From Rhizobium sp. GN54 (GTDB lineage Bacteria > Pseudomonadota > Alphaproteobacteria > Rhizobiales > Rhizobiaceae), in contig NZ_JAJNCZ010000009.1 in the NCBI RefSeq assembly GCF_021026345.1, positions 1 through 64,000 on the forward strand: DNA of 64,000 nt, in the 5' to 3' direction. The position numbers and the translations under genes were made by a program. Shown piece by piece: positions 21,254 to 31,686 of this stretch (positions within the stretch are counted from its first letter, which is position 1; each line of letters starts with the position of its first letter). The notes under the pieces are model-generated. The model did not search any database. It saw nothing but the letters and a program-made list of their open reading frames with translations, and was not told where the DNA came from.

Positions 21254-22756
21254 ATGGAAAATACCCCCAAGCGGCTGGGCAAGCCGACACTCGACAAGGA
21301 TCTCGACAAGCTGACGCGGGTCGAGGCGGCGACGCAGTTCGTGTCGCGGGGGCTGATCGCGCCGGGGATCGGCTTCATCTTCCTGGCGCTCGCCATGATC
21401 GTCGCCGGTTCCTATGTGATCGACCAGCCGGGGGCTGCCATCGTCGTCGCCGGCGCGGCACTCGCAGCCTACATGGCCATGAACATCGGCGCCAACGACG
21501 TCGCCAACAACGTCAGCCCCGCCGTCGGCTCGGGCGCGTTGACGATGGCCGCCGCACTGGTGATCGCGGCCATCTTCGAGACGCTGGGGGCGGTGTTCGC
21601 CGGCGGCGATGTCGTCTCCACTATCTCCGAGGGGATCGTCGCGCCTACCTCGATGCCCGCTGCGACGCTCGTCTGGGCCATGCTCGCCGCACTGCTCGCG
21701 GCCGCCGTCTGGATCAACGTCGCGACCTGGATCGGCGCGCCGATCTCGACCACGCATGCCATCGTCGGCGCCGTCATGGGTGTCGGGATCGCCGCCGCCG
21801 GCCCGGATTCGGTGAACTGGAGACTGATGTCGGGCATTGCGACGAGCTGGGTGGTCTCGCCGCTGCTCGGCGGGGTCGTGGCGGCCGGGACGCTGTACTT
21901 CATCAAGGAAACGATCATCTACCGCGACGACAAGATCGAGGCGGCGCGGCGGTGGGTGCCGGTGCTGATCGCGATCATGAGCGGCAGCTTCGCCGCCTAT
22001 CTGGTGTTCAGCCCGCTCGACCACATCATGGGCCTCGGGCTCGTCGCCTGCCTTCTGGTCGGGCTCGCCATCGGCGGACTGACCTACGTCGTCAGCGTGC
22101 CGGTGATTGCCCGGCAATCGGTCGGACTGGAAAACCGCAACCAGTCGCTGCGCAAGCTGTTCCGCGTGCCGCTGATCGTTTCCGCAGCGCTGCTGTCCTT
22201 TGCCCACGGCGCCAACGACGTGGCCAACGCCATCGGGCCGCTCGCCGCCATCGTGCATGCCACCCGCACCATGGAAACGGGTTTCGACAACGTCTTGCCG
22301 CAATGGGTGATGCTAATCGGCGCGCTCGGCATTTCGCTCGGGCTGCTGCTCTACGGGCCGAAACTGATCGACCTCGTCGGTAAGGAGATCACCAAGCTCA
22401 ATCCGATGCGGGCCTATTGCGTGGCGCTCTCGGCCGCCGCCACGGTCCTTCTGGCCTCCGCCTTCGGGATGCCGGTCAGTTCGACGCATATCGCTGTCGG
22501 CTCGGTCTTCGGCGTCGGCCTCCTGCGCGAATGGTATACGAAGAATTCCCCGCGCCGCCTCGAATACATCCGCCGGCGTGGCGGCATCGTCAGCCCGGAG
22601 GACATGGAGGAGCGCAACCCGTACGAGATCAGGCGGCGCCGGCTGGTGCGCCGCTCGCATTTCATGACCATCATCGCGGCCTGGATCGTCACCGTGCCGG
22701 TCACTGCGATCGTGGCGGCGATCCTGTTCACCATCCTCCACGCCCTGTTCGGCTGA
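21254..22756 (+). CDS. Inorganic phosphate transporter, Pit family
   Basis: This 500-aa Pit-type (PiT/SLC20) permease should take up metal-phosphate complexes with protons. It has the duplicated signature GANDVANNVSPAVGSG (N-terminal half) and GANDVANAIGPLAA (C-terminal half) and about ten to eleven membrane segments. The ATG was preferred over the GTG at 21236 because GGAG is correctly placed before it. The unusual N-terminal hydrophilic stretch of about 35 residues precedes the first helix. rsmE follows 12 bp later. Confidence 0.9.
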   Translation: MENTPKRLGKPTLDKDLDKLTRVEAATQFVSRGLIAPGIGFIFLALAMIVAGSYVIDQPGAAIVVAGAALAAYMAMNIGANDVANNVSPAVGSGALTMAAALVIAAIFETLGAVFAGGDVVSTISEGIVAPTSMPAATLVWAMLAALLAAAVWINVATWIGAPISTTHAIVGAVMGVGIAAAGPDSVNWRLMSGIATSWVVSPLLGGVVAAGTLYFIKETIIYRDDKIEAARRWVPVLIAIMSGSFAAYLVFSPLDHIMGLGLVACLLVGLAIGGLTYVVSVPVIARQSVGLENRNQSLRKLFRVPLIVSAALLSFAHGANDVANAIGPLAAIVHATRTMETGFDNVLPQWVMLIGALGISLGLLLYGPKLIDLVGKEITKLNPMRAYCVALSAAATVLLASAFGMPVSSTHIAVGSVFGVGLLREWYTKNSPRRLEYIRRRGGIVSPEDMEERNPYEIRRRRLVRRSHFMTIIAAWIVTVPVTAIVAAILFTILHALFG

Positions 22757-22768
22757 CGGGAGAAGACA

Positions 22769-23506
22769 ATGCGGGCCAACTATCGCATGCAGCGGCTGTT
22801 CGTGGAGGCAGACCTTGTCGCCGGGTCCTCGTTCGAGGTCTCCAAGGAGCATTTCCACTATCTCGCCAACGTGCTCAGGGCCGAGGACGGCACGCGACTG
22901 CTCGTCTTCAACGGGCGCGACGGCGAATGGACGGCCGACGTCTCCTATCCCACCCGAAAGCGGCTGCTTCTCACCGTGGCCGAGCAGTCCCGCCCGCAGC
23001 CGGCGGCGAGCGACCTGCACTATCTCTTCGCACCGCTCAAGGTCGGCCGTCTCGACTATCTCGTACAGAAGGCCGTCGAGATGGGCGCCGGCGTCCTGCA
23101 GCCGGTCATGACCCAGCACGTGCAGGGAAAGATCGGCAGCCTGGAGCGGCTGGAGGCGAACGTGATTGAGGCGGCCGAGCAATGCGGCATCCTCGGCATT
23201 CCGAAGGTTGCCCCGCCCCGCCGCCTCGACGAACTTCTCCGCGACTGGCCGCAGGATCGCCGCATCGTCTTCTGCGACGAGGGTCATGACAGCCAGAATC
23301 CGCTGTCCGTTCTCCAGGCAATCGGCGAGCGAAAGCTTGCCCTTCTCGTCGGGCCGGAAGGTGGATTTTCCGATGCCGAGCGGGCGCTGCTGCGCGGCCT
23401 TCCCTTCGTCACGCCGATCCCGCTCGGGCCGCGGATCCTGCGGGCCGATACGGCTGCGGTCGCGGCCATGGCGGTGATCCAGGCCACCGTCGGCGACTGG
23501 CACTGA
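22769..23506 (+). CDS. rsmE: 16S rRNA m3U1498 methyltransferase (RsmE)
   Basis: RsmE methylates N3 of U1498 in 16S rRNA in the 30S subunit. The 245-aa protein has an N-terminal PUA-like domain ([15 protein letters not shown]) and a C-terminal SPOUT domain with the knot region [14 protein letters not shown] and [14 protein letters not shown]. Length and motifs are standard. It lies 12 bp after the phosphate transporter, so co-transcription is likely. A separate promoter for gshA follows. Confidence 0.93.
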   Translation: MRANYRMQRLFVEADLVAGSSFEVSKEHFHYLANVLRAEDGTRLLVFNGRDGEWTADVSYPTRKRLLLTVAEQSRPQPAASDLHYLFAPLKVGRLDYLVQKAVEMGAGVLQPVMTQHVQGKIGSLERLEANVIEAAEQCGILGIPKVAPPRRLDELLRDWPQDRRIVFCDEGHDSQNPLSVLQAIGERKLALLVGPEGGFSDAERALLRGLPFVTPIPLGPRILRADTAAVAAMAVIQATVGDWH

Positions 23507-23678
23507 ACAGCCGGCGCCAACGTCCCGGAATTCCGCGTCAAAGGCTTGCGACAAAAGAGCTTTCTGTTTTTTTGAAGGCATCTTGAAAGAAATTTGCTTG
23601 CACCGCACATAATTACGGTCCAAGCACCTTCACCTGCCTGGCCTTGCGGCCGGGTCCCACCTGCACAAGAAGACGCCC

Positions 23679-25052
23679 ATGGCCCGTGACACCACCGACC
23701 AGACGCCGGTTCGCTCGACAGCGGAATTGGCCGAATACCTCGCTTCCGGCTGCAAGCCGAAGGAGCAGTTCCGGATCGGCACGGAACACGAGAAGTTCGT
23801 CTTCTTCACCGCCGACAACAGCCCGGTTCCCTATTTCGGCGAGCGCAGCATCTCCGCGCTCCTGACCGGCATGCAGCAGAAGACGGGCTGGGAACCGATC
23901 GAGGACGGCGACAACATCATCGGGCTTGCCGGCCCCTCCGGCGCCGGCGCGATCTCGCTGGAGCCCGGCGGGCAGTTCGAGCTCTCCGGCGCGCCGCTGG
24001 AAAACCTCCACCAGACCTGCAAGGAATCGAACCAGCACCTGGCGACGCTGCGCGAGGTCGCCGAACCGCTCGGTATCCGCTTCCTCGGCATGGGTGGCAG
24101 CCCGAAATGGACGCTGGACGAAACCCCGCGCATGCCGAAATCGCGCTACGAGATCATGACCCGCTACATGCCCAAGGTCGGCACCAGGGGGCTGGACATG
24201 ATGTACCGCACCTGCACGATCCAGGTGAACCTCGACTTCTCGTCCGAAGCAGACATGCGCCGCAAGATGCAGGTGTCGCTGAAGCTGCAGGCGCTCGCGA
24301 CCGCGCTCTTCGCCTCCTCCCCCTTCACCGACGGCCGGCCGAACGGCCTGCTCTCCTGGCGCGGCGACATCTGGCGCGACACCGACAACAACCGCGCCGG
24401 GCTGATCCCTTTCAGCTTCGCTGCGGATTTCGGTTTCGAGCGCTACGTCGAATGGGCGCTGGACGTGCCGATGTACTTCGTGGTCCGCGACGGCAAATAT
24501 CACGATTGTACGCACATCACCTTCCGCCAGTTCATGGCCGGTGCGCTGAAGGGCGAGATCACCGACTGGCAGCCCAACATGGGCGACTGGACCAACCATC
24601 TCTCCACCCTCTTCCCAGACGTCCGGCTCAAGCGCTTCCTGGAGATGCGCGGCGCCGACGGCGGCCCCTGGCGACGGATCTGTGCGCTGCCGGCCTTCTG
24701 GGTCGGGCTTCTCTATGACGACACCGCCCTTGCCGCCGCCGAGGACCTGACGCGCGACTGGACGGTCGAGGAAGTCTCGGCGCTGCGCGATGCCGTGCCG
24801 GCACAGGGCCTCGCTACGGTCCATCGCGGCAAGCCGCTGTGGGATCTCGCCCGCGAGGTGATCGCGATCTCGCGTGCCGGCCTTGCCGCCCGCGCCCATC
24901 TCAACGGCGACGGCGTGGACGAGACCGTCTTCCTGTCGCCGCTGGACGAGGTGCTGGCCAAGAAGGCGACGCTCGCCGAGGACATGCTGGCGCTCTACAA
25001 CGGCCGCTGGAAGGGCTCCGTCGAGCCGGTCTTCGCCGAATACCAGTACTGA
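23679..25052 (+). CDS. gshA: Glutamate-cysteine ligase
   Basis: This enzyme makes gamma-glutamylcysteine, the first step of glutathione synthesis. The 457-aa protein is of the alphaproteobacterial/plant GCS2 type: FRIGTEHEKF near the N-terminus, SLEPGGQFELSG, and the pair of cysteines in TCTIQVNLDF-like MMYRTCTIQVNLD. Length and motifs agree with the family. The upstream 23507-23678 gap carries an AT-rich promoter-like region. Confidence 0.93.
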   Translation: MARDTTDQTPVRSTAELAEYLASGCKPKEQFRIGTEHEKFVFFTADNSPVPYFGERSISALLTGMQQKTGWEPIEDGDNIIGLAGPSGAGAISLEPGGQFELSGAPLENLHQTCKESNQHLATLREVAEPLGIRFLGMGGSPKWTLDETPRMPKSRYEIMTRYMPKVGTRGLDMMYRTCTIQVNLDFSSEADMRRKMQVSLKLQALATALFASSPFTDGRPNGLLSWRGDIWRDTDNNRAGLIPFSFAADFGFERYVEWALDVPMYFVVRDGKYHDCTHITFRQFMAGALKGEITDWQPNMGDWTNHLSTLFPDVRLKRFLEMRGADGGPWRRICALPAFWVGLLYDDTALAAAEDLTRDWTVEEVSALRDAVPAQGLATVHRGKPLWDLAREVIAISRAGLAARAHLNGDGVDETVFLSPLDEVLAKKATLAEDMLALYNGRWKGSVEPVFAEYQY

Positions 25053-25207
25053 TGCGTTCGTCCTGAAGCGTTCGTCGCCGGCGACAGACCGGCCGGACCG
25101 GTCACGGAAGAAACCGGTTTCCGCCGCCGCTATTGCCGTTATAGTGCAAGGTCATGCAGCCGCATGCACCGGCGCTCGACGCCGGCACGACGACAAGGGG
25201 AACGGCG

Positions 25208-26077
25208 ATGATCGCACTGTACGACTTGATGCTGAAGGCCCAGAACGGCAGCGCTCTGGACGTGATGGCAAAGCAGTTCGGGCTGGCCCAGCAGCAGGCG
25301 AACGAGGCGATCTCGGCGCTGATGCCGGCCTTCTCGGAAGGGATGAAGCGCAGCACTGCCAACCCCTATGATTTCAGCAGCTTCCTGAAGGCGCTCTATT
25401 CCGGTGACCACGCGAAATATTTCGAGGACATGACCAAGGCGTTCACGCCGACGGGCATTGCCGAAGGCAACGACCTGCTTTCGCAGTTCTTCGGCTCCAA
25501 GGAGGTGTCGCGGGCGATTGCCGCGCAGGCCGCCCAGATGACCGGCATCGGGCAGGAGATCTACAAGCAGATGCTGCCGGTGGTCGCAAACACCCTGATG
25601 GGCGGCCTGTTCAAGCAATCGACCTCGTCCTTCTTCCCCGGCATGCAGCAGCAGGGCGCCGACAATCCCTTCCTGGCGGCCATGCAGCAATGGATGGAGG
25701 CGACGGGGATGGCCCGGAAGCCGGAGCCGCAGACCAATCCTTTCAGCAATCCGTTCAACAATCCCTTCACCCAGGCCTTCTTCGGCACGGCGCCGAAGAA
25801 GGAGACCCAGGACCTCTTTGCCGACAATCCCTTCGCCAAGGCGTTTGCCGACATGATGGGGGCGATGTCGGGCAAGAAGCCGGATGCGGATGCGCCCCCG
25901 GAGAAGGCCGAGACGCCGGCCGATTCCTGGTCGAAGTTCGTCAACACGCTGTTCGACACCGGGCTCGAGATGCAGAAGGACTACCAGAAGAACATCGAAG
26001 GCATCTTCGACACGATGACCAGGCAGGCCGAGGCCGGCACGCAGAAGCCGAAGAAGGCCCCGAAAGCCCCGGAGTGA
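25208..26077 (+). CDS. DUF937 domain protein
   Basis: This 289-aa protein has an N-terminal DUF937 domain (about residues 1-140: LYDLMLKAQNGSALDVM, GLAQQQANEAISALMPAF) and a Pro/Asn/Phe-rich central part with repeated NPF motifs (TNPFSNPFNNPFTQAFF, DNPFAKAF), ending in a Lys/Pro-rich tail. The function is unknown. The start at 25208 with GGGGAACGGCG upstream fits better than the ATG 54 bases earlier, since the family begins at this point. Confidence 0.75.
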   Translation: MIALYDLMLKAQNGSALDVMAKQFGLAQQQANEAISALMPAFSEGMKRSTANPYDFSSFLKALYSGDHAKYFEDMTKAFTPTGIAEGNDLLSQFFGSKEVSRAIAAQAAQMTGIGQEIYKQMLPVVANTLMGGLFKQSTSSFFPGMQQQGADNPFLAAMQQWMEATGMARKPEPQTNPFSNPFNNPFTQAFFGTAPKKETQDLFADNPFAKAFADMMGAMSGKKPDADAPPEKAETPADSWSKFVNTLFDTGLEMQKDYQKNIEGIFDTMTRQAEAGTQKPKKAPKAPE

Positions 26078-26107
26078 CAGCCAGGGGCCGGCACCCAGTC
26101 CAGAATG

Positions 26108-26146
26108 AAAAAAGCCCGGCGGAACCGTGAAGGTCGCGCGCCGGGC
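26108..26146 (-). terminator. Rho-independent terminator of the DUF1127 gene
   Basis: Read on the minus strand, an eight-base GC-rich stem (GCCCGGCG / CGCCGGGC) is followed by six U residues, a standard intrinsic terminator about 50 bp after the DUF1127 stop. Confidence 0.75.
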
Positions 26147-26197
26147 AAGCGGCAGGGTTATTGGCTCTCACCCTGCGGGGAAGCTTGGAGGGGGACC

Positions 26198-26494
26198 TCA
26201 GTCGGTCCGGCCGCTCCGGATGTGTCTGCGCGCCCGTTCGCGCGCCGTGATCGTCAGGTGCAGGCCGGGATCGGCGAAGAAGGTCGAGGTCATCGCCTCG
26301 GCGATGTCCCCGCGCCTGAGCCCGATATCCAGCAACTGATGGTCGTCGAGTTCGTTCAGGTGGCCGATCGCGACCCGGTTACGCCATGTGCGGACCATCC
26401 GGACGGCCGACAGGCGGAAGCGGGCAAAAAGCGAGGGGACGGGGCGGCGCGAACCGGCGAGGTCGAGGTCGACATGATGGTCAAAGGTGCGCAT
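26198..26494 (-). CDS. DUF1127 domain protein
   Basis: This 98-aa protein has the short DUF1127 motif at about residues 37-70: RNRVAIGHLNELDDHQLLDIGL followed by RRGDI (given here in parts). The Arg-rich helix in this family can bind RNA, and some alphaproteobacterial members affect small-RNA turnover and phosphate or stress physiology. Whether this one does is unknown. It has its own terminator downstream. Confidence 0.75.
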   Translation of the reverse strand: MRTFDHHVDLDLAGSRRPVPSLFARFRLSAVRMVRTWRNRVAIGHLNELDDHQLLDIGLRRGDIAEAMTSTFFADPGLHLTITARERARRHIRSGRTD

Positions 26495-26767
26495 GGCACT
26501 TCTCCTTTCCGGTGCAACGCGCCATCACGGCAAAAATGCGCGCACCTGTAATCGTTTCGCCAGCCGGGATCGGCGGGCGGCAAAGGTTTTCGGTCTTGCA
26601 AAAAGTCCCTCCCGGCTGGAACGCGCCCGGGACGGATCTGTACTCCTCCAGGGCGACGTCCGGCGGACCGTTCGTTCACCCTGCAAGGCCTTTTTCGCAA
26701 AATGACATTGATCAGTCCAACGAATGTTTCTAATAGTATTTATCAAACCCTCTGATGGAACATCGCC

Positions 26768-27721
26768 ATGTCCGCTCCGCTGGATATCGATCAGCTGCAT
26801 ACCTTCGTCGCGATTGCCGACACCGGCTCCTTCACCAAGGCTGCCGATCGGGTGTTCAAGACCCAGTCCGCCGTCTCCATGCAGATGCGCCGGCTGGAGG
26901 AGCGCATCGGCAAGCAGCTTTTCATGAAGGACGGCCGCGGCAACAGGCTGACGGCGGAGGGCGACCGGCTGCTGAACTTCGCGCGGCGGATGATCCGGCT
27001 GAACAACGAGGCGATCGCCGCCTTCGACGACAACCGCCTCGAGGGTTCGCTGCGCATCGGCACGCCGGACGACTATGCCGACCGCTACATGCCCGAAATC
27101 ATCATGCGTTTCGCCAAGACCCATCCCAACGTCGAGCTCTACATCGTCTGCGAGCCCTCGGTGGATCTGGCCGAGAAGATGAGCAAGGGCGAGCTCGACA
27201 TTGCGCTCGTGACCCACAATCCGCGCGAGCGCCAATCGGACGTGGTCCGCACCGAGCCGCTCTGCTGGGTGATGTCGGCCAACCATCCCCTGCCCGAGAA
27301 CGCGCCGGTGCCGCTCGCGGTCGGCCGGCGCGACTGTCAGTGGCGGCAGGTCGCCTGTGCAGCGCTCGATTCGGTCGGCCGCGACTACCAGGTACTCTTT
27401 ACCAGTTGGTCCTCGACCGTCGTCGCCGCTGCCGTCATGGCCGGCATGGCCGTCTCCGTCCTGCCGGAATCCGCACTGCGGCCCGGCATGCGGGTCCTGA
27501 CGCAGGCCGACGGCTTCCCGCCGCTCGCCCCCGTCCAGATCGGCATCATGAAGCGGCCGGGGCTTTCGCCGTCGCTGATGAACGCGATCACCAGCCACAT
27601 CACCGCCTGCCTCGACAACATCTCGCCGCTCGCCGTCAACGACGACCTGCCGGAGGCCGAGGTCAAGACCTTCCCCCGTCTGCCGCGCCTGCGGCCGGGT
27701 CATGTGCTGCCGGGGTGGTGA
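26768..27721 (+). CDS. LysR family transcriptional regulator
   Basis: This 317-aa LysR regulator begins with the winged helix (DIDQLHTFVAIADTGSFTKAA, ...RVFKTQSAVSMQMRRLE) and has a LysR substrate-binding domain. The pair of motifs LRIGTPDDYADRYMPEI and WSSTVVAAAVMAGMAVSVLPES is normal for the fold. The target and effector are not evident. It is convergent with ddl. The short gap to the DUF1127 gene holds its promoter. Confidence 0.85.
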   Translation: MSAPLDIDQLHTFVAIADTGSFTKAADRVFKTQSAVSMQMRRLEERIGKQLFMKDGRGNRLTAEGDRLLNFARRMIRLNNEAIAAFDDNRLEGSLRIGTPDDYADRYMPEIIMRFAKTHPNVELYIVCEPSVDLAEKMSKGELDIALVTHNPRERQSDVVRTEPLCWVMSANHPLPENAPVPLAVGRRDCQWRQVACAALDSVGRDYQVLFTSWSSTVVAAAVMAGMAVSVLPESALRPGMRVLTQADGFPPLAPVQIGIMKRPGLSPSLMNAITSHITACLDNISPLAVNDDLPEAEVKTFPRLPRLRPGHVLPGW

Positions 27722-27823
27722 GCCGGCCGCGCGCCGCCTCCCGGTCGTAGCCCGGCGGCATTTGTGCCCGCCAGGCCGATCGTGGGGCATTCAGGACAGT
27801 GAAATTCCGTTGCGGCCCCGACG

Positions 27824-28894
27824 CTAACGCCCGGCGCGCGCCAAGCCGTGCGCCACCAGCCGGTCGATAACCTCGGCATAGGGAACTCCGCTCGCCGCCA
27901 TCGCCTTGGAATACATGCTGATATCGGTGAAGCCCGGGATGGTGTTGAGCTCGTTGACGACAAAGCCCATGTCGTCGGTGACGAAGAAATCGACGCGGGC
28001 CATGCCGTCGCAGCCGACGGCGCGGAAGGCTCTGGCCGCCGTCTCGCGGATCCTGTCCTCGACCTCCGGCGGCAGTTCCGCCGGGACCTTCAGCGCCGCC
28101 CCCGCCTCGTCGACATACTTGGCGTCGTAGCTGTAGAAGCCGTGGCTTTCCGCCGGCACGATCTCGCCCGGGCGGGAGACGAAGAGGCCGCCCTCTGTGT
28201 CTTCGAGAACGCTGCACTCGATCTCGCGGCCGCGAACGAACTCTTCCGCCAGGAGCTTGCGGTCATGGCGGAAGCCTTCGGTCAGAGCCGCCTCGTACTG
28301 CGCGGCACTCGAGACCTTGCTCACGCCGACGGACGAGCCCTGCCGGGCCGGTTTGATGAAGACCGGCAGGCCGAGAGCCGCCTCGACGTCCGCGAAGGCC
28401 GGAGCCGCGTCCTGCCGAATCGTCAGCGAGCGTGCAGCCGGCAGGCCAGCCTCCAGCAGCAGCCGCTTGGCGATGTCCTTGTCGAGCGCCGTCGCCGAAC
28501 CGAGGATGCCACAGCCGACGAGGGGGACGCGCGCGACCTCCGCCAGCCCCTGAACGGAGCCGTCCTCGCCGAAAAGACCGTGCAGGACGGGAAACAGGAC
28601 ATCGATCTTCGCCAGTTCGTGCGGCGCGCCTTCGGTCGGGATCGCCACGATCCGCCCCTCCCCGCCGGCAACGAGGCAGAGTTCGGTTCCCTCGGTGGGA
28701 CGTGTGAGCTCGGCGCCATCGAACCGGCTGAGCAGCCACAGCCCCTCGCGGGTGACGAAGACCGGCACGGCGTCGTATCTCGTAGGGTCCAGCGCCCGCA
28801 TCACGTTGGTCGCCGACATCACGGAGACGTCGTGCTCGCTGGAGCGGCCGCCGAAAAGCACAGCGATGCGCAATCTGCTGGATGTGTCTGGCAT
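27824..28894 (-). CDS. ddl: D-alanine--D-alanine ligase
   Basis: This ATP-grasp ligase makes D-Ala-D-Ala for peptidoglycan. The 356-aa protein has VLFGGRSSEHDVSV at the N-terminus, FIKPARQGSSVGVSK, EFVRGREIECSVL and NELNTIPGFTDISMY. Length and stand-alone position (outside the mur-fts cluster) fit the DdlA type rather than the shorter DdlB. The start MPDTSSRLR at 28894 was chosen over an upstream in-frame codon. A second ligase elsewhere in the genome is likely but not seen. Confidence 0.92.
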   Translation of the reverse strand: MPDTSSRLRIAVLFGGRSSEHDVSVMSATNVMRALDPTRYDAVPVFVTREGLWLLSRFDGAELTRPTEGTELCLVAGGEGRIVAIPTEGAPHELAKIDVLFPVLHGLFGEDGSVQGLAEVARVPLVGCGILGSATALDKDIAKRLLLEAGLPAARSLTIRQDAAPAFADVEAALGLPVFIKPARQGSSVGVSKVSSAAQYEAALTEGFRHDRKLLAEEFVRGREIECSVLEDTEGGLFVSRPGEIVPAESHGFYSYDAKYVDEAGAALKVPAELPPEVEDRIRETAARAFRAVGCDGMARVDFFVTDDMGFVVNELNTIPGFTDISMYSKAMAASGVPYAEVIDRLVAHGLARAGR

Positions 28895-29106
28895 GCGGTC
28901 CCCCGATTGGTGCTGGTGCGATCGGATCGAGCAATTGCGTCGACGTGAGGGCAACCGCAAGGCGGGTGACGCTTTATACAGCGAAATCAGCGAGCGCCGG
29001 GAGGACGACAGGCTGTCGGATGGGGACCCCGGTCCCGTCAGGCTGCGATCCCGCCCCGTCGCCGGGGCAGGATCTTCTACTTTGTCAGGGCTCTACCGCC
29101 CTCGCC

Positions 29107-30591
29107 TTACTCGGCCGCCGTGCTGATTGTATCGGCCTCATAGCCGTGCGCGGCCTTCAGCGCGGCGCGCACGCCGGCCTCGTAATCCGGATGCACCTGC
29201 CGGTAATGGGCCATCTGGCGCTCGATGATCGCCCCCGGCACGCCGCCCATGGCTGCGGCGATGTTCGAGAACAGGCGACCCTTCTGCTCGTCGTTGAACA
29301 GGTTGAAGAGCGCGCGCGGCTGCGAATAGTCGTCGTTGCCGATACGGTGGTTGTAGCGGTCGGCATCGCCGGTGATCGCCAGCGGCGGCTCCTTGGCCGA
29401 CGGCAGTTCGGCGGCCGAGCCCGATACCGAGTTCGGCTCGTAGTAGGCGTCGACATTGCCGGTCTTCTGGCCGAAGAAGTTCATCTGCCCGTCCTTGTGG
29501 TAGTGGTGGACGGGACAGCGGGGGGCGTTGACCGGAAGCGCCTCGTAGTGCGTGCCGAGGCGATGGCGGTGGGCGTCGGCATAGGAGAAGACGCGTGCCT
29601 GCAGCATCTTGTCCGGCGAGTGGCTGATACCGGGGACGATGTTCGACGGCGAGAACGCGGCCTGCTCGATCTCGGCGAAATAGTTCTCCGGATTGCGGTT
29701 CAGCTCCATGACGCCGATGTCGATCGGCGGATAGTCCGCATGCGGCCAGACCTTGGTCAGGTCGAAGGGGTTGTAGGAAGTCTTGTCGGCGTCGGCCTCC
29801 GGCATGATCTGCACCTGGACCGTCCAGCGCGGGAACCTGCCGTCCTCGATCGCGCCGAACAGCGCCTCCTGATAGCCCTCGCGGGTCTTGCCGATGATGC
29901 CCTCGGCCACCTCGTTTGTGTAGTGCTCGTGGCCCTGCTGGGTCTTGAAGTGGAACTTCACCCAGAAGCGTTCGCCGGCATCGTTCCAGAACGAATAGGT
30001 GTGCGAGCCGTAGCCGTTCATGTGCATCGGGGTGATCGGCAGGCCACGATCGGAGAACAGGATCGTCGTCTGGTGCAGGCTTTCCGGCGACAGCGACCAG
30101 AAGTCCCACATCGCCGTCGGCGAGCGCAGGTTGGTCTTCGGATGGCGCTTCTGCGTGTGGATGAAGTCGGGGAACTTGTAGGGGTCGCGGACGAAGAAGA
30201 CCGGCGTGTTGTTGCCGACCAGGTCCCAGTTGCCCTCTTCGGTATAGAACTTCAGCGCAAAGCCGCGCACGTCGCGCTCGTGGTCGGCGGCACCCAGTTC
30301 GCCGGCAACGGTCGAGAATCGGGCGATCATCGGCGTCTCGGCGCCGGGCTGCAGCGCCTTGGCGCGGGTATATTTCGAGATGTCGCCGGTGATCTTCAGC
30401 GTGCCGTAGGCACCCCAGCCCTTGGCGTGCACGACCCGCTCGGGGATGCGCTCGCGGTTCTGGTGGGCGAGCTTCTCGAGCAGTTGGTAATCCTGCATCA
30501 GGATTCCGCCGCGCGGGCCGGCCGTCAGCGAATTCTGGTTGTCACTTATCGGCGCACCGGCCGTCGTGGTCATCGTAGGGCGATCAGACAT
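29107..30591 (-). CDS. katA: Catalase (small-subunit, haem)
   Basis: This haem catalase breaks down hydrogen peroxide. The 494-aa length is that of clade 3 small-subunit catalases. Landmarks are [13 protein letters not shown] (distal His), [15 protein letters not shown] and the proximal Tyr motif [12 protein letters not shown]. It is divergent from oxyR, so peroxide-induced expression through OxyR is expected. A GC-rich dyad at 29047-29074 lies downstream and may help end transcription. Confidence 0.95.
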   Translation of the reverse strand: MSDRPTMTTTAGAPISDNQNSLTAGPRGGILMQDYQLLEKLAHQNRERIPERVVHAKGWGAYGTLKITGDISKYTRAKALQPGAETPMIARFSTVAGELGAADHERDVRGFALKFYTEEGNWDLVGNNTPVFFVRDPYKFPDFIHTQKRHPKTNLRSPTAMWDFWSLSPESLHQTTILFSDRGLPITPMHMNGYGSHTYSFWNDAGERFWVKFHFKTQQGHEHYTNEVAEGIIGKTREGYQEALFGAIEDGRFPRWTVQVQIMPEADADKTSYNPFDLTKVWPHADYPPIDIGVMELNRNPENYFAEIEQAAFSPSNIVPGISHSPDKMLQARVFSYADAHRHRLGTHYEALPVNAPRCPVHHYHKDGQMNFFGQKTGNVDAYYEPNSVSGSAAELPSAKEPPLAITGDADRYNHRIGNDDYSQPRALFNLFNDEQKGRLFSNIAAAMGGVPGAIIERQMAHYRQVHPDYEAGVRAALKAAHGYEADTISTAAE

Positions 30592-30768
30592 GGGATCCTC
30601 CTGTTTGCATTCCCTTCACAGGCGCCCGGCCAACGGAGAAGGCGGCGCGTCCTCCGTTCTAGGCCAGGCTTTCGGCTTTCGTGTGAAAGCCGGCCTTCCT
30701 GGAATTGTTCTAACGAGCCTTTGTCCCATCCCTGAAAGATAATTTCCAATTGTATTTCCATTCAATAT

Positions 30769-30787
30769 TGATAAGAAAATCCTATCA
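30769..30787. promoter_or_regulatory. Candidate OxyR half-operator at the oxyR start
   Basis: TGATA-N9-TATCA overlaps the first base of the oxyR start codon. Its core ATAA-N7-CTAT matches the OxyR half-site ATAG-N7-CTAT with one mismatch. A second half-site at the expected spacing is poorly preserved. Autoregulation of oxyR is inferred. Confidence 0.45.
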
Positions 30788-31686
30788 TGACTACCATTCG
30801 TCAAATGCGCTATTTCGATGCGCTGGCCGCCACCCTGCATTTCGGCCGCGCCGCCGAGCTGGTCCATGTCAGCCAGCCGGCGCTGTCCCAGCAGATCAAG
30901 GAGATGGAGGAGGCGCTGGGCGCGAAGCTCGTCGAGCGCAGCCGCGGCAACACGCTGCTGACCCGCAAGGGCGAGGAGATTCTGGCCCATGTGCGCACGA
31001 TCCTTTCCGAGCTCGACCGGCTGGAGCATACCGCGCGGCGCAGCGACGGCATCCTCGGCGGGCTGATCCGGCTCGGCATCATCCCAACCGTCGCGCCATA
31101 CCTGGTGCCGCGGCTGGTGCCGCACCTGCGCAAGGCGCATCCGGCAATCGAGATCGAGCTGAGGGAGGCGGTGACCGACCGCCTCGTCGGCGACCTCACC
31201 GAGGGCCGGCTCGACCTCGTGATCGCCGCCTTGCCGATCGACAACGAGGCGATTTCGACGCGACCGCTGTTCCGCGACCGGTTCTACATGGCGATGGCGG
31301 AGAACGACAGCGAGGTGCTGATGTCGCCGCTGTCGGAATCGGACGTCGACCCCAACCGCCTGCTGCTGCTCGAGGAAGGTCACTGCCTGCGCGACCAGGC
31401 GCTTGCCGTCTGCGGCACGGCGGGAAAGCGCAGCCTCGTCAATTTCGGCGCCACCTCGATGGCGACGCTCCTGCAGATGGTGTCCCACGACATGGGCATG
31501 ACGCTGATTCCCGAGATCGCGGTGCCCACCGAGACGCTGCGCAACGCGATCCGCATCGTCCCCTTCGCCGATCCCCAGCCATCCCGCGAGATCGGGCTCG
31601 CCTGGCGCCGGGGAATCGTCGGTGCGGAGGAAACCGACGCGATCGCACAGGCCGTGCTGGCCTGCGTGGAGACACAGAACGGGTGA
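30787..31686 (+). CDS. oxyR: Hydrogen peroxide sensor-regulator OxyR
   Basis: OxyR is a LysR-type regulator that forms an intramolecular disulfide when peroxide appears. The 299-aa protein has the winged helix (MRYFDALAATLHFGRAAEL) and both redox cysteines, Cys200 and Cys209, in GHCLRDQALAVC. Divergent placement with katA is the usual arrangement in rhizobia. The start is MTTIRQMRYF. Confidence 0.93.
   Translation: MTTIRQMRYFDALAATLHFGRAAELVHVSQPALSQQIKEMEEALGAKLVERSRGNTLLTRKGEEILAHVRTILSELDRLEHTARRSDGILGGLIRLGIIPTVAPYLVPRLVPHLRKAHPAIEIELREAVTDRLVGDLTEGRLDLVIAALPIDNEAISTRPLFRDRFYMAMAENDSEVLMSPLSESDVDPNRLLLLEEGHCLRDQALAVCGTAGKRSLVNFGATSMATLLQMVSHDMGMTLIPEIAVPTETLRNAIRIVPFADPQPSREIGLAWRRGIVGAEETDAIAQAVLACVETQNG

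Noticed and set aside
29047-29074. GC-rich dyad after katA as a firm terminator
   Set aside because: The stem has mismatches and no U tract follows on the minus strand, so it is only mentioned under katA.
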